Positions 33,752 through 41,880 of a stretch of DNA of 64,000 bases are shown here, in pieces. Source of the stretch: CAZMZF01 sp964570765 (GTDB taxonomy: Bacteria > Zixibacteria > MSB-5A5 > RBG-16-43-9); NCBI GenBank assembly GCA_964570765.1, contig CAZMZF010000008.1, forward strand, positions 29,343-93,342, written 5' to 3'. Numbering within the stretch: position 1 is the stretch's first letter; each line of letters starts with the position of its first letter. Position numbers and translations under genes: made by a program. A model generated the notes under the pieces. It ran no database searches. It was not told the DNA's origin and was given only the letters and a program-made list of their open reading frames with translations.

Positions 33752-33781
33752 TTAATATAAGGATGAACACTTTATTGTCAA
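33752..33781 (-). promoter_or_regulatory. Sigma-70 promoter of the tRNA operon
   Basis: On the minus strand TTGACA (33781-33776), 18 bases, TATTAA (33757-33752), about 80 bases before tRNA-Pro. Confidence 0.6.
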
Positions 33782-33813
33782 GCAAACTTTTTGTCTCTGA
33801 AATTAAAGAGAGT

Positions 33814-33947
33814 GGTCGGGCAAGGGTGCCCGACCTACGATGATTCTTAAATAATACTTCGTAGGCGGGGCTCCCAGCCCCGCAAAATCAGTTTTTCAGA
33901 AATTTCTTTATTATTTTTTATAGAGACGCATTGCTTTGCGTTTCTAC
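33814..33947. repeat. Three palindromes between the tRNA operon and csp
   Basis: GGTCGGGCA/TGCCCGACC type (33814-33835), GCGGGGCT/AGCCCCGC (33861-33883) and TAGAGACGCA/TGCGTTTCTA (33921-33947). Confidence 0.75.
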
Positions 33948-33986
33948 AGACAAAATAAAAAACCCCGCCTCTAAAAAGGCGGGGTT
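33948..33986 (-). terminator. Intrinsic terminator of the cold-shock gene
   Basis: On the minus strand AACCCCGCC pairs with GGCGGGGTT, followed by TTTTATTTTG. It is the strongest terminator shape in the window. Confidence 0.85.
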
Positions 33987-34004
33987 ATAATGTGGTTAAA
34001 TCTT

Positions 34005-34052
34005 CCCTATGGGGAGCTAAGCCTCCGCCGTCAGGCGGGCGTAGCCCATAGG
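34005..34052. repeat. Nested palindrome between csp and its terminator
   Basis: The outer arms CCCTATGGGG...AGCTAAGC and GCGTAGCCCATAGG enclose an inner CCGCC GTCA GGCGG hairpin. It lies in the untranslated tail of the csp mRNA. Confidence 0.7.
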
Positions 34053-34071
34053 ATCGAAAAGCTTTTATCGA

Positions 34072-34293
34072 CTATTCTAATTTAACTACATTAATTGCCT
34101 GCGGTCCTTTAGGACCCTCGGTGATATCGAAGCTAACCTCGTCTCCCTGTTTCAGGGACTTATATCCCTCTGACTTTATCGCTGAATAATGAACAAAGAC
34201 GTCCTTCCCCCCTTCCTTGAGCTCTATAAATCCAAATCCCTTAGCCTCGTTGAACCACTTCACTTTCCCTTCTGCCAAAATCTTATTCACCAC
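34072..34293 (-). CDS. Cold-shock protein (CspA family)
   Basis: A single cold-shock domain of 73 residues that binds single-stranded RNA and DNA. RNP1 reads KGFGFIE and RNP2 VFVHYSAI, and the N-terminus GKVKWFNEAKGFGF is canonical. Two GTG codons are in tandem (ending at 34293 and 34290), and AAAGGTGG overlaps them, so the start is one of the two. A perfect sigma-70 promoter lies 140 bases upstream, leaving a leader of about 130 bases as in cold-inducible csp genes. A strong terminator follows. Confidence 0.93.
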   Translation of the reverse strand: MVNKILAEGKVKWFNEAKGFGFIELKEGGKDVFVHYSAIKSEGYKSLKQGDEVSFDITEGPKGPQAINVVKLE

Positions 34294-34426
34294 CTTTCAT
34301 CTGGCCTAACGTTAAAACAAAAAAACCACGAAAGATATCACAAAACTAAAAACTCTCATGGTCAATTAAAATCTTTTAAAGCATTCTAAAATCAACTAAC
34401 TCTTTCCTTCAAATCTTTACAACAAT

Positions 34427-34455
34427 ACTATACGTAAAAAAATCGATTTTGTCAA
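34427..34455 (-). promoter_or_regulatory. Sigma-70 promoter and long leader of csp
   Basis: On the minus strand TTGACA (34455-34450), 17 bases, TATAGT (34432-34427). The predicted transcription start near 34420 gives a 5' leader of about 130 bases, which may hold a thermosensitive fold. The rest of 34456-34695 shows no gene. Confidence 0.75.
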
Positions 34456-34695
34456 GCAAAAATCTCAAAAGAGAACATTTCATTATTTTTTATCGGATGA
34501 ATTACAGGAAGTTTTAATATTTTACCTTTGTTATTTAAAGAAAATGAAGATTCTTCATCCCATCTTTTTCGGGTCCCAGGATCACGGTTTTCAGGACAAG
34601 TTTTCAACCTTGAGATAATCTCATTCGGTAGGGGGGTCTATATCCCTAACATTAAAAATGGCAAACAATTGAATGTTTCTAAATGCTCATCCATC

Positions 34696-34725
34696 TTGAC
34701 AAATTAAAAGAAGTTTATTTATTGT
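34696..34725 (+). promoter_or_regulatory. Sigma-70-type promoter of the LUD gene
   Basis: TTGACA (34696-34701), 18 bases, TATTGT (34720-34725), just upstream of the ribosome binding site CGGAGGG. Confidence 0.55.
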
Positions 34726-34747
34726 TTTATTGAAAACGGAGGGAAAG

Positions 34748-35398
34748 ATGAATAAGAATAAACTCTGGTTTTACGAGAAGCTTTCTTCGCAAGTTTTGGA
34801 AAATCTGAAAAGAAACAATATCGAAGGCTTTTATTTCAAAACAGGTAAGGAGGCAAAGGAAAAGGTTTTGAGTATGATTCCTCAGGGGGTTACGGTGGGT
34901 ATGGCTGGTTCACTTACCTTAAGGGAGATAGGTCTTATAGATGAGTTGATGCAGGGGAACTGGAAGGTTTTCAATCCATATCTGCCTGATCTTTCCAGGG
35001 AGAAGAGTCTAAGAATAAGAAGGGAAGGGGTTTGGGCGGACTATTTTCTTTCTGGAACTAATGCGATTACTCTAAAGGGTGAGCTTATCAATATCAGCGC
35101 TATGGGAAATAAAATCGCCGGGCTTTCCTATGGCAAAAAGGTGATAATCGTTGCCGGGATAAATAAGATCGTTAAAGATGTGAAAGAGGGGATCGACAGG
35201 ACCAGGAATTTGGTTGCTCCGATGAATGCTAAAAGACTAGATTTCAATACCCCCTGTAAAGATACTGCCTTTTGCGATTATGATCTGTGCCGTCCACCAG
35301 AATATGACCGGATGTGCAACCAGCTTTTAGTGATAGAAGGGGAAAGGGAAAAAGGAAGATTGACTGTAATTTTAGCAGGGGAGGAATTAGGGTTTTAA
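34748..35398 (+). CDS. LUD-domain protein (LutC/YkgG-like)
   Basis: The ATG at 34748 follows CGGAGGGAAAG. The frame open from a TTG at 34730 would include that site and is rejected. The 216-residue product belongs to the LUD (DUF162) family linked to lactate utilisation. Recognisable parts are VTVGMAGSLTLREIGLIDEL, DYFLSGTNAITLKGELINIS, GNKIAGLSYGKKVIIVAGIN and a C-terminal Cys group (PCKDTAFCDYDLC). Standalone LUD proteins of this type are common in anaerobes without lutA or lutB, and neither is here. A radical SAM gene follows 64 bases later on the same strand. Confidence 0.85.
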   Translation: MNKNKLWFYEKLSSQVLENLKRNNIEGFYFKTGKEAKEKVLSMIPQGVTVGMAGSLTLREIGLIDELMQGNWKVFNPYLPDLSREKSLRIRREGVWADYFLSGTNAITLKGELINISAMGNKIAGLSYGKKVIIVAGINKIVKDVKEGIDRTRNLVAPMNAKRLDFNTPCKDTAFCDYDLCRPPEYDRMCNQLLVIEGEREKGRLTVILAGEELGF

Positions 35399-35403
35399 GA
35401 ATT

Positions 35404-35440
35404 GTAGAGACACATCGAATGCGTCTTTAAATGTCTCTAT
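35404..35440. repeat. Degenerate GTAGAGACGCAT palindrome
   Basis: TAGAGACACAT and ATGCGTCT, with a further GTCTCTA closing arm. It is a partly broken member of the family at 6649 and 13913. Confidence 0.55.
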
Positions 35441-35462
35441 CCTTAGAATTTAGGAGGGTATT

Positions 35463-36365
35463 ATGCTAACCGGTATCCATTTTCTTCTAACCTATTCCTG
35501 TAATTTTGAGTGTGACCATTGTTTTGTATATAGCGGTCCTAAAGCAAAGGGGACTTTTACTCTCAATCAGATCAAGAATGTATTTAATGAATTAGTCAAA
35601 ATCGGAACTATCGAATGGGTATATTTTGAAGGGGGTGAGCCATTTTTATTTTATCCGCTTATGCTTGAGGGTATAAAATTGGGTTCAGGTCTGGATTTTA
35701 AAACCGGGATAGTAACTAATGCCTACTGGGCGATCTCAGATGAAGATGCAGAGCTCTGGCTTAACCCTCTGCGTGATTTAAAAATTTCGGATTTGAGTTT
35801 AAGCGACGATCTGTATCACTTTGAAGAGGATAAAGATAATTATGCCAGAATAGCATTGAAGGTGGCGAAAAGGATGGGCCTGATGGTTAATACGATTTGT
35901 ATCGATAAACCGAAAATTGAAACAGGGAAAGATTTTGGTCAGGAAAAAGGGCTGCCAGTTATTGGCGGTGGTGCTATGTTCAGAGGGAGAGCTGTTGAGA
36001 AATTGACTGAGGGGTTGCCCGGAAGGTATTGGGAAGATTTCAGAGAATGTCCCTACGAGGATTTGAAAAACCCTAAAAGGGTTCACCTGGACCCTTATGG
36101 GAATGTATTCCTCTGTCAGGGCTTGAGTATCGGGAATATGTGGGAAACTCCTTTATCGAATCTGGTTAAGAATTATAAATCTGATTCACACCCCATTTGT
36201 GCTCCTCTGGTTAAAGGTGGTCCAGCTCTTTTGGCTAAAGAATACCAGGTTAAGACTGAAGCTAAATATGTTGATCCCTGCCATCTGTGTTACTGCGTTC
36301 GCTTATCGCTTTTAGATAAATTTCCACGATACCTTGCCCCGAAACAGATTTACGGGTTTATGTAG
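35463..36365 (+). CDS. Radical SAM protein with C-terminal cysteine cluster
   Basis: This 300-residue enzyme has the SAM/iron-sulfur motif CNFECDHC (CX3CX2C) near residue 13 and the glycine-rich FEGGEPFL near 57. Further Cys occur in RECPYEDL, FLCQGLSIGNM, HPICAPL and a final CHLCYCVRL. The CQGLSIGNMWETPLS block followed by grouped cysteines resembles a SPASM/twitch auxiliary cluster, as in peptide- and protein-modifying radical SAM enzymes. No candidate peptide substrate gene is next to it. The start ATG follows TAGGAGGGT. The substrate is unknown. Confidence 0.8.
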   Translation: MLTGIHFLLTYSCNFECDHCFVYSGPKAKGTFTLNQIKNVFNELVKIGTIEWVYFEGGEPFLFYPLMLEGIKLGSGLDFKTGIVTNAYWAISDEDAELWLNPLRDLKISDLSLSDDLYHFEEDKDNYARIALKVAKRMGLMVNTICIDKPKIETGKDFGQEKGLPVIGGGAMFRGRAVEKLTEGLPGRYWEDFRECPYEDLKNPKRVHLDPYGNVFLCQGLSIGNMWETPLSNLVKNYKSDSHPICAPLVKGGPALLAKEYQVKTEAKYVDPCHLCYCVRLSLLDKFPRYLAPKQIYGFM

Positions 36366-36404
36366 AAGAGGTCTTCAGGCCTCCATTATTTTCTTAATCC
36401 CACC

Positions 36405-36755
36405 TTGTGGCAAGGTGGGTATACCAGATTCAGACTTGGTAATAGAGCCTATGACTTCGGGATTAGTAAATTAGAAAAAGCTCTCTTTATGAAAATTGCG
36501 ATAAAGGCGTTTGAGGAATCTTTAAGGGTCAGGACATTAGAGCACTTTCCGATGGATTATGCAATGACGCAGAACAATATGGGTAATGCCTACGGCACGC
36601 TTTCAGAGGTAGAGGGTAAGGCAGAGAATTGCAGGAAAGGGATTCAGGCTTACCAGGAAGCGCTTAAGATATTTATAGAGAATGAATTTCCAGAGGTTTA
36701 CCCGCGAGTATTAAATAATCTAAGGATTCTTCTTGATTTCTGTAAAGAGAAGTGA
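36405..36755 (+). pseudogene. TPR fragment, N-terminally truncated
   Basis: The frame covers a palindrome (CCACCTTG TGG CAAGGTGG, 36399-36419) and then two tetratricopeptide units: AFEESLRVRTLEHFPMDYAM, TQNNMGNAYGTLSEVEGKA and YQEALKIFIENEFPEVYPRV. Such units normally occur in long arrays, often with CHAT or kinase domains. Here only about 90 residues remain, with no proper start (the first ATG is 36489). It is probably the tail of a deleted gene. Confidence 0.65.
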
Positions 36756-36757
36756 TG

Positions 36758-37034
36758 GTAGAGACGCATCGAATGCGTCTCTATAATGGACAGAACGATG
36801 TTCTGTCCCTACGGATGAATAAACCCACCTTTGGGGGCAAGGCGGGTTTACCGGATTATCAATTTCGTAGCGCGAACCTGCTTGTGTCCCGCCAAAGGCG
36901 GGATCAGGTTCGCTTTTTGAGTGATGGATGGAGGGCTAATCCGCCTCTGGCGGACAAGACCTTGTCCGAATTTGGATCCATAGGAATGGCCTTCCTCTAC
37001 ATTTTTTGTAGGGGCGTATTGCAATACGCCCCTC
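36758..37034. repeat. Array of palindromes, one nested, before the prolyl oligopeptidase gene
   Basis: It holds GTAGAGACGCATC/GAATGCGTCTCTA (36758-36784), ACAGAACG/TGTTCTGT (near 36789) and a CCCACCTTTG/CAAGGCGGG unit. At 36867-36913 GCGAACCTG pairs with CAGGTTCGC around an inner TCCCGCC/GGCGGGA hairpin. It continues with ATCCGCC/GGCGGA (near 36939) and AGGGGCGTATTG/CAATACGCCCCT (37008-37034). Confidence 0.8.
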
Positions 37035-37132
37035 CTATTTTCTCCATTTTTTGCTGGCACAAAGTATGCTCTTTTAATATATTCTCTCTGTGTTAATCAG
37101 AGGTTAGTAAATCTATTAAAGGAGAATCTGCA

Positions 37133-39304
37133 ATGCTAAGAAAATTCAACAGTAAAAAAATCAATTGTAAGATATTCTTTCTTTCTTCTTTACTGGCGTT
37201 TTGTCTTATCCTTATTACCCTTTTCAGCTTTAGTTATGCTCAAAAGTTTAAATATCCAGTCGCAAAAACAGATAATGTGGTGGATGATTATTTCGGCACT
37301 AAAGTGGCTGACCCTTACCGCTGGCTGGAAAATCCAGATTCTCCTGAGACCCAGACCTGGGTGGAAGCGGAGAATAAATTGACTTACGATTTTCTCAATG
37401 CTATTCCTCAAAGGGAGAAGATCAAAGCAAAATTGACCAAATTGTGGAATTATCCGAAATATTCTATGCCAATTAAAAAAGGGGGACGTTACTTTTATTC
37501 TAAGAACGATGGACTTCAGAATCAATCGGTGTACTATATGCAGGAAAGCTTAGACAGTAAACCGATTATGGTAATTGATCCGAATAAACTTAGCCTGGAT
37601 GGCACCATTGCCCTGACTATCCCAGGTTTCAGTATGGATGGGAAGCTTTTAGCTTATGGCATCTCAAAAAGTGGGAGCGACTGGCAGGAGGTCAGAATAT
37701 TAAATATCGAAACAGGTAAAGAATATCCGGAAGTGATAAAATGGCTTAAGTTCAGCAATGTTGCCTGGAAAAATAATAACCAGGGATTTTATTATAATCG
37801 TTACCCAGAACCGGGCAGTGTGCCGGAGGAGGATCAGTACAATTACAATAAAGTTTACTATCATAAACTCAGCACACCTCAATCAGAAGACCTGCTGATC
37901 TATGAACAACCGGAAGCAAAGGAGCTTGATTTTACTCCCTTTATCACTGAGGACGAGAAATATCTGGTCCTGATTGTGGATTATGGCACAGACCCTAAAA
38001 ATCGAATTTATTATCGCGAGGTGGAAAGTAACGGACCATTCATCAAACTCTTGGATAAAGCTGATGCCAGCTATACTTTCATTAGCAACCTCGATACCCT
38101 TTTCTATTTTCGCACGGATTTAGATGCCTCGAATGGCAGAGCTATACAGATTAATATAAATAATCCATCTCCAGAGGACTGGAAAGAGATTGTCTCGCAG
38201 AAAAAAGAAGTATTGAGTTTTGCGGATATGGTTAATCATCAATTAGTGCTGGTTTATATGCAGGATGCTAAGCATAAAATGATGCTTCATAACCTGAATG
38301 GAGTTTTTTTGAAAGAGATTAAATTACCAGATTTAGGTTCAATAGGGGGTATTTCAGCCAGACAAAAAGATAAGGAGACGTTTTTTGAATTCACTTCCTT
38401 TCTTTATCCCCTAACTGTTTTCCGCTACGATTTTTTGACTGAGAAACTCTCACCTTTTTTTGAGAGCAAAATCGATTTCGATCTATCTGGATATGAAACC
38501 AAACAGATATTCTATTCTTCTAAAGATGGAACAAAAGTACCAATGTTCATAGTTCACAAAAAAGGGCTCAAATTAGATGGAAATAATCCCACACTCCTCT
38601 ATGGGTATGGTGGTTTCAATGGTGGTATCACTCCCTATTTTTCTATCTCTCGCCTTATCTGGCTGGAAAACGGTGGGGTGTTTGCAGTAGCAAATTTACG
38701 CGGTGGGGATGAATATGGCGAAGAATGGCATCAGGCAGGGATGCTGGATAAAAAGCAGAACGTGTTCGATGATTTTATATCAGCAGCTGAATGGCTTATT
38801 CAAAACAAATATACCAACTCAAAAAAACTGGCGATCAGCGGTGGGAGCAATGGTGGTTTGTTAGTTGCTGCCTGTATGGTCCAGCGGCCGGAGCTATTCG
38901 GTGCGGTTATCTGTCAGGTGCCGGTTATCGATATGCTGAGATATCATAAATTCACTGTGGGACGCTACTGGATACCGGAATATGGAAATGCAGAAGCAAA
39001 TCCGGACCAGTTCAAATTTCTTTATGCTTACTCACCATTGCACAATGTCAAAAAGGGGGTGGTCTATCCACCTATTTTGATTACCACAGCAGATACCGAT
39101 GATCGGGTAGCGCCCTTACATGCGAAAAAATTTGCCGCAGCCCTACAATCTGCAATAACCGGGGATAATCCTGTTTTATTACGGGTGGAAACCAAAGCCG
39201 GGCACGGAGGTGGCAAACCTACTTCAAAAGTCATCGAGGAATCAAGCGATATATATGCGTTTTTATTTAAGATTTTCGGAGTGGGAATTTTAGAGAGTAA
39301 ATAA
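37133..39304 (+). CDS. Prolyl oligopeptidase (family S9A), exported
   Basis: This 723-residue serine peptidase cuts after proline in short peptides. It has a signal peptide (about 1-36), then ADPYRWLENPDSPETQTWV typical of the S9A N-terminus, a beta-propeller and an alpha/beta-hydrolase domain. The catalytic Ser is in ISGGSNGGLLVAA, the Asp in TADTDDRVAPLHAKKF and the His in AGHGGGKP. GYGGFN and NLRGGDEYGEEWH are also canonical. The start ATG follows AAAGGAGAA. The signal peptide points to a periplasmic or secreted enzyme that may finish peptides produced by proteases such as the C25 enzyme. It is flanked by palindromes. Confidence 0.93.
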   Translation: MLRKFNSKKINCKIFFLSSLLAFCLILITLFSFSYAQKFKYPVAKTDNVVDDYFGTKVADPYRWLENPDSPETQTWVEAENKLTYDFLNAIPQREKIKAKLTKLWNYPKYSMPIKKGGRYFYSKNDGLQNQSVYYMQESLDSKPIMVIDPNKLSLDGTIALTIPGFSMDGKLLAYGISKSGSDWQEVRILNIETGKEYPEVIKWLKFSNVAWKNNNQGFYYNRYPEPGSVPEEDQYNYNKVYYHKLSTPQSEDLLIYEQPEAKELDFTPFITEDEKYLVLIVDYGTDPKNRIYYREVESNGPFIKLLDKADASYTFISNLDTLFYFRTDLDASNGRAIQININNPSPEDWKEIVSQKKEVLSFADMVNHQLVLVYMQDAKHKMMLHNLNGVFLKEIKLPDLGSIGGISARQKDKETFFEFTSFLYPLTVFRYDFLTEKLSPFFESKIDFDLSGYETKQIFYSSKDGTKVPMFIVHKKGLKLDGNNPTLLYGYGGFNGGITPYFSISRLIWLENGGVFAVANLRGGDEYGEEWHQAGMLDKKQNVFDDFISAAEWLIQNKYTNSKKLAISGGSNGGLLVAACMVQRPELFGAVICQVPVIDMLRYHKFTVGRYWIPEYGNAEANPDQFKFLYAYSPLHNVKKGVVYPPILITTADTDDRVAPLHAKKFAAALQSAITGDNPVLLRVETKAGHGGGKPTSKVIEESSDIYAFLFKIFGVGILESK

Positions 39305-39404
39305 GTTGAACAAAGGACAGGCAAGATGCTTGTCCCACGATTTTCAAAATAATATTGGAAATCTAAAGATTTCCGCTACATAAATATTCAAAAAGGTGGT
39401 TAAA

Positions 39405-40256
39405 ATGGAAAAGAAAAATATTAAAAAAGTGGTAAGGGAAGGGTATGCAAAAATTGCTAAACAAAGTAGTTCCTGCTGTGCTCCGGTGAAGACCTGCTGT
39501 GGCAGTGTTGATCCAGCAACTAATATCAGCAAAAGTATAGGATATACTGAGGAGGAGCTCAAGGCTGTACCTGAAGGCTCGAATCTGGGGCTGGGGTGTG
39601 GTAACCCGATAGCTCTTGCCTCTTTAAAAAAGGGGGAGATTGTGCTTGATCTTGGCTCAGGTGCAGGATTTGATTGTTTCCTTGCTGCCCGGAGAGTTGG
39701 CAAAAAGGGGAAAGTCATCGGTGTGGATATGACACCAGAGATGTTGGAAAAGGCAAGGGAAAATGCAGAAAAAGGTAACTACGCCAATGTGGAGTTCAGG
39801 CTGGGAGAAATAGAAAACCTGCCGGTGGTGGATAATTCAGTGGACGTGATAATCTCGAACTGCGTGATTAATCTCTCACCGGATAAAAGCAGGGTTTTTC
39901 AGGAAGCCTTCAGAGTGCTGAAACCTGGAGGAAGGTTAATGGTTTCTGACCTGGTCCTGGTAAAAGAGCTTCCGGATTTTATCAAGACCTCAGTTCGGGC
40001 TTATATCGGTTGTCTTTCCGGAGCAATAATGAAAGATAAATATACAGACGCCATAAAGAAGGCAGGATTTAAGGATGTCAAAATAATTGAGGAGACATCT
40101 TATCCGATTGAGCTTATGGCAAATGATCAAACTGCTCAGGCTATCATAGAAGATTTAGAAATACCACCTGAAAAAGCAAAAGAGGTTGCAAATTCAGTGG
40201 TAAGTATCAAGGTCTATGGGGTCAAACCTTTAAAAATAAAGGAAAAAAGAAAATAG
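39405..40256 (+). CDS. arsM: Arsenite methyltransferase (ArsM-like)
   Basis: The ATG at 39405 follows AAAAAGGTGG. The protein has about 283 residues and a SAM-binding Rossmann fold with motif I VLDLGSGAGFDCFLAAR. The three arsenic-binding cysteine positions of the family are all seen: LGLGCGNP, SNCVINLSPDK and YIGCLSGAI. An extra Cys-rich N-terminus (SSSCCAPVKTCCG) could bind metal or arsenic. The enzyme methylates As(III) to volatile or excreted forms. No arsR, acr3 or arsC lies beside it, so the resistance role rests on family identity. Confidence 0.85.
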   Translation: MEKKNIKKVVREGYAKIAKQSSSCCAPVKTCCGSVDPATNISKSIGYTEEELKAVPEGSNLGLGCGNPIALASLKKGEIVLDLGSGAGFDCFLAARRVGKKGKVIGVDMTPEMLEKARENAEKGNYANVEFRLGEIENLPVVDNSVDVIISNCVINLSPDKSRVFQEAFRVLKPGGRLMVSDLVLVKELPDFIKTSVRAYIGCLSGAIMKDKYTDAIKKAGFKDVKIIEETSYPIELMANDQTAQAIIEDLEIPPEKAKEVANSVVSIKVYGVKPLKIKEKRK

Positions 40257-40271
40257 AAGAAGGGAAAAAAT

Positions 40272-40402
40272 GTAGCGTCGGGTTTTATGCCCGACGAAAA
40301 TATGTAGAACTTGTAGGTCAAGCATGTCCACCCTTCGATAAGCTCAGGATGGTGAGCAACACCGAACCACAGGTCTGCTTGGCTAAAAGGTTATCTTGAT
40401 AG
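40272..40402. repeat. Palindromes between arsM and the ferredoxin-like gene
   Basis: GTCGGGTT/TGCCCGAC unit (40272-40296). It is followed by TTGTAGGTCAAGCATGTCCA and TGCTTGGCTAAA arms with a CCTTCGATAAGCTCAGGATG unit in the loop, so this is again a nested structure. Confidence 0.65.
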
Positions 40403-40409
40403 GAGGTAG

Positions 40410-40976
40410 ATGAGCGATAAAGATATACCTCTTCATTATGTCTGTACCAGAGATGAAGCATTGATGATAATCCAGCCCCATAAGAGATTATGGGTGTCTA
40501 ATTGTGGATGCCGTGAAAGTAGCGGTAAATGCCGCCGCTCACGTATGGATGTCTGTTTACAGTTTCACGACAAGACTGCAGCGAGTGGCTCCGGAATGAA
40601 GGAGATTTCAAAATCTGAGGTGGCAGGGATTTTTAAAGAAGTAGAAGAGAAACATCTGGTAACCAGACCTTTCCGGAGCGAAGAGGATAAAAAAGTGACT
40701 GAGGGAATATGCTTTTGCTGTGATGACTGCTGTGGATACTTCTTGAATCCTGAGGAGAAATGCGACAAAGGAAAATTTCGGGAGAAGACCAATCTGGAGA
40801 TATGTAATCATTGCGGTGCCTGTGAAGAGGTTTGCTATTTTGGAGCCAGAAAAATGGAAGATGGTAAACTCATATTATTCCAGGAGAATTGTTATGGCTG
40901 TGGTCTTTGCAGGGATGTCTGTCCGGAGGATTGTATTCAAATGCTGAGTAGAGAACGAAAAGGTTCAAAGGTTTAA
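40410..40976 (+). CDS. 4Fe-4S ferredoxin-like protein
   Basis: This 188-residue cysteine-rich protein starts at ATG just after AGGAGGTAG. The N-terminal half has NCGCRESSGKCRR and DVCLQFHD. The centre has ICFCCDDCCGYFLNP. The C-terminal half is a standard two-cluster ferredoxin domain (CNHCGACEEVC and CYGCGLCRDVCPEDC). The N-terminal pattern matches proteins that carry a CXCRxxxxxC element before a 4Fe-4S domain and are thought to pass electrons in anaerobic metabolism. The partner oxidoreductase is not in the window. A GTTCAA tandem repeat overlaps the 3' end. Confidence 0.75.
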   Translation: MSDKDIPLHYVCTRDEALMIIQPHKRLWVSNCGCRESSGKCRRSRMDVCLQFHDKTAASGSGMKEISKSEVAGIFKEVEEKHLVTRPFRSEEDKKVTEGICFCCDDCCGYFLNPEEKCDKGKFREKTNLEICNHCGACEEVCYFGARKMEDGKLILFQENCYGCGLCRDVCPEDCIQMLSRERKGSKV

Positions 40977-41290
40977 TCCGCCAGAGGCGGACAAGAGTTC
41001 AAGGGGAAAAAGGAAGTAGGTAGGCGCAAGCTTCAGCTTGCGGATGGATTACATTGTAACGCAGACATAAAGTCTGCGGCTACCAAGGATAAACGATGAT
41101 TCGTGTTAAGTTTTGTAGGTCAAGCATGTCTGTAGGACTGCTTGACAAATGAATGGTTATGTAGCGGAAAGCTCTCGTGGGTGTCCGCCTGAGGCGGACC
41201 AGCCCCGTAATAGTGGTTTTTCAGAGCTCTCTGTAAAATGTCAACCACCCTGTTTTTGGCGGGGATGGTTAACCTGCAAAACTCTAACAG
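40964..41290. repeat. Repeat-filled gap after the ferredoxin-like gene
   Basis: It contains a GTTCAA-type tandem (40964-41008), ATCCGCC/GGCGGA (near 40977), GCAAGCTT/AAGCTTGC-like arms (41023-41045) and a CGCAGAC/GTCTGCGG hairpin (near 41060). It also holds the unit GTAGGTCAAGCATGTC (near 41114) paired with GACTGCTTGAC, and a longer GGAAAGCTCT...AGAGCTCTC arm pair around GTCCGCC/GGCGGAC (near 41164-41230). No gene is seen. Confidence 0.65.
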
Positions 41291-41308
41291 CACAAAATAG
41301 TACTTTAG

Positions 41309-41722
41309 ATGATCGAATGTAAGATTAATGACCAGATTATTCCAGATGAGCTTGACCGCTTTTTCCAGAATTGGAAATCGCCTCCATCTAAAGAGATTAA
41401 AGGCAAGCTTTTAGATGGGTCTGAGCTAATTGTAACTGCAAGAGAAAACGGCAAGCTTTTGGGTTTCCTTACGGCAATTAGCGATGGAGCGATGCATGCC
41501 TTTATCACTCTGGTTGAAGTTCTTGAGTCCCATCACGGGAAAGGAATTGGTAAGTATCTATTGAATCTGGCGATTTCGCATTTTAAGGGATATTATGATA
41601 TTGTTTTAATCACTGATCCGGATAAAGGAGCATTCTATAAAAAATTAGGTTTTGACGAAATCTACGGGATGCATATTAGAGACTTCACTTATGGAAAGGA
41701 CAGAGGATCTGATAACCGATGA
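41309..41722 (+). CDS. GNAT family N-acetyltransferase
   Basis: This 137-residue protein has the acetyl-CoA binding motif HHGKGIGKYLLNLAI (Q/RxxGxG/A type) and the C-terminal GAFYKKLGFDE strand-helix typical of GNAT enzymes. The acceptor substrate is unknown. There is no clear Shine-Dalgarno before the ATG. It is flanked on both sides by the same long repeat (near 41114 and 41771). Confidence 0.8.
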   Translation: MIECKINDQIIPDELDRFFQNWKSPPSKEIKGKLLDGSELIVTARENGKLLGFLTAISDGAMHAFITLVEVLESHHGKGIGKYLLNLAISHFKGYYDIVLITDPDKGAFYKKLGFDEIYGMHIRDFTYGKDRGSDNR

Positions 41723-41770
41723 TAAAAGTTCGGAGGTTTTGACTAATTAAACCATTTCAGAAAAAGTATT

Positions 41771-41860
41771 GTAGGTCAAGCATGTTCAGAGAACTACTTG
41801 ACAAAATGTAAAATGTCAACCGCCCCGCTCTTGGCAGAGATGATTGACCTACAAAACTTA
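41771..41860. repeat. TTGTAGGTCAAGCATGT repeat copy
   Basis: TTGTAGGTCAAGCATGTTC, ACTACTTGACAAAATG, then AAATGTCAACC, CCCGCTCTTGG and GATGATTGACC occur in the same order as at 41114-41280 (there AAATGTCAACCACC, GGGGATGGTTAACC). The GNAT gene is thus bracketed by two direct copies. Confidence 0.65.
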
Positions 41861-41880
41861 AGCATCTGAAAGGAGGGTTT

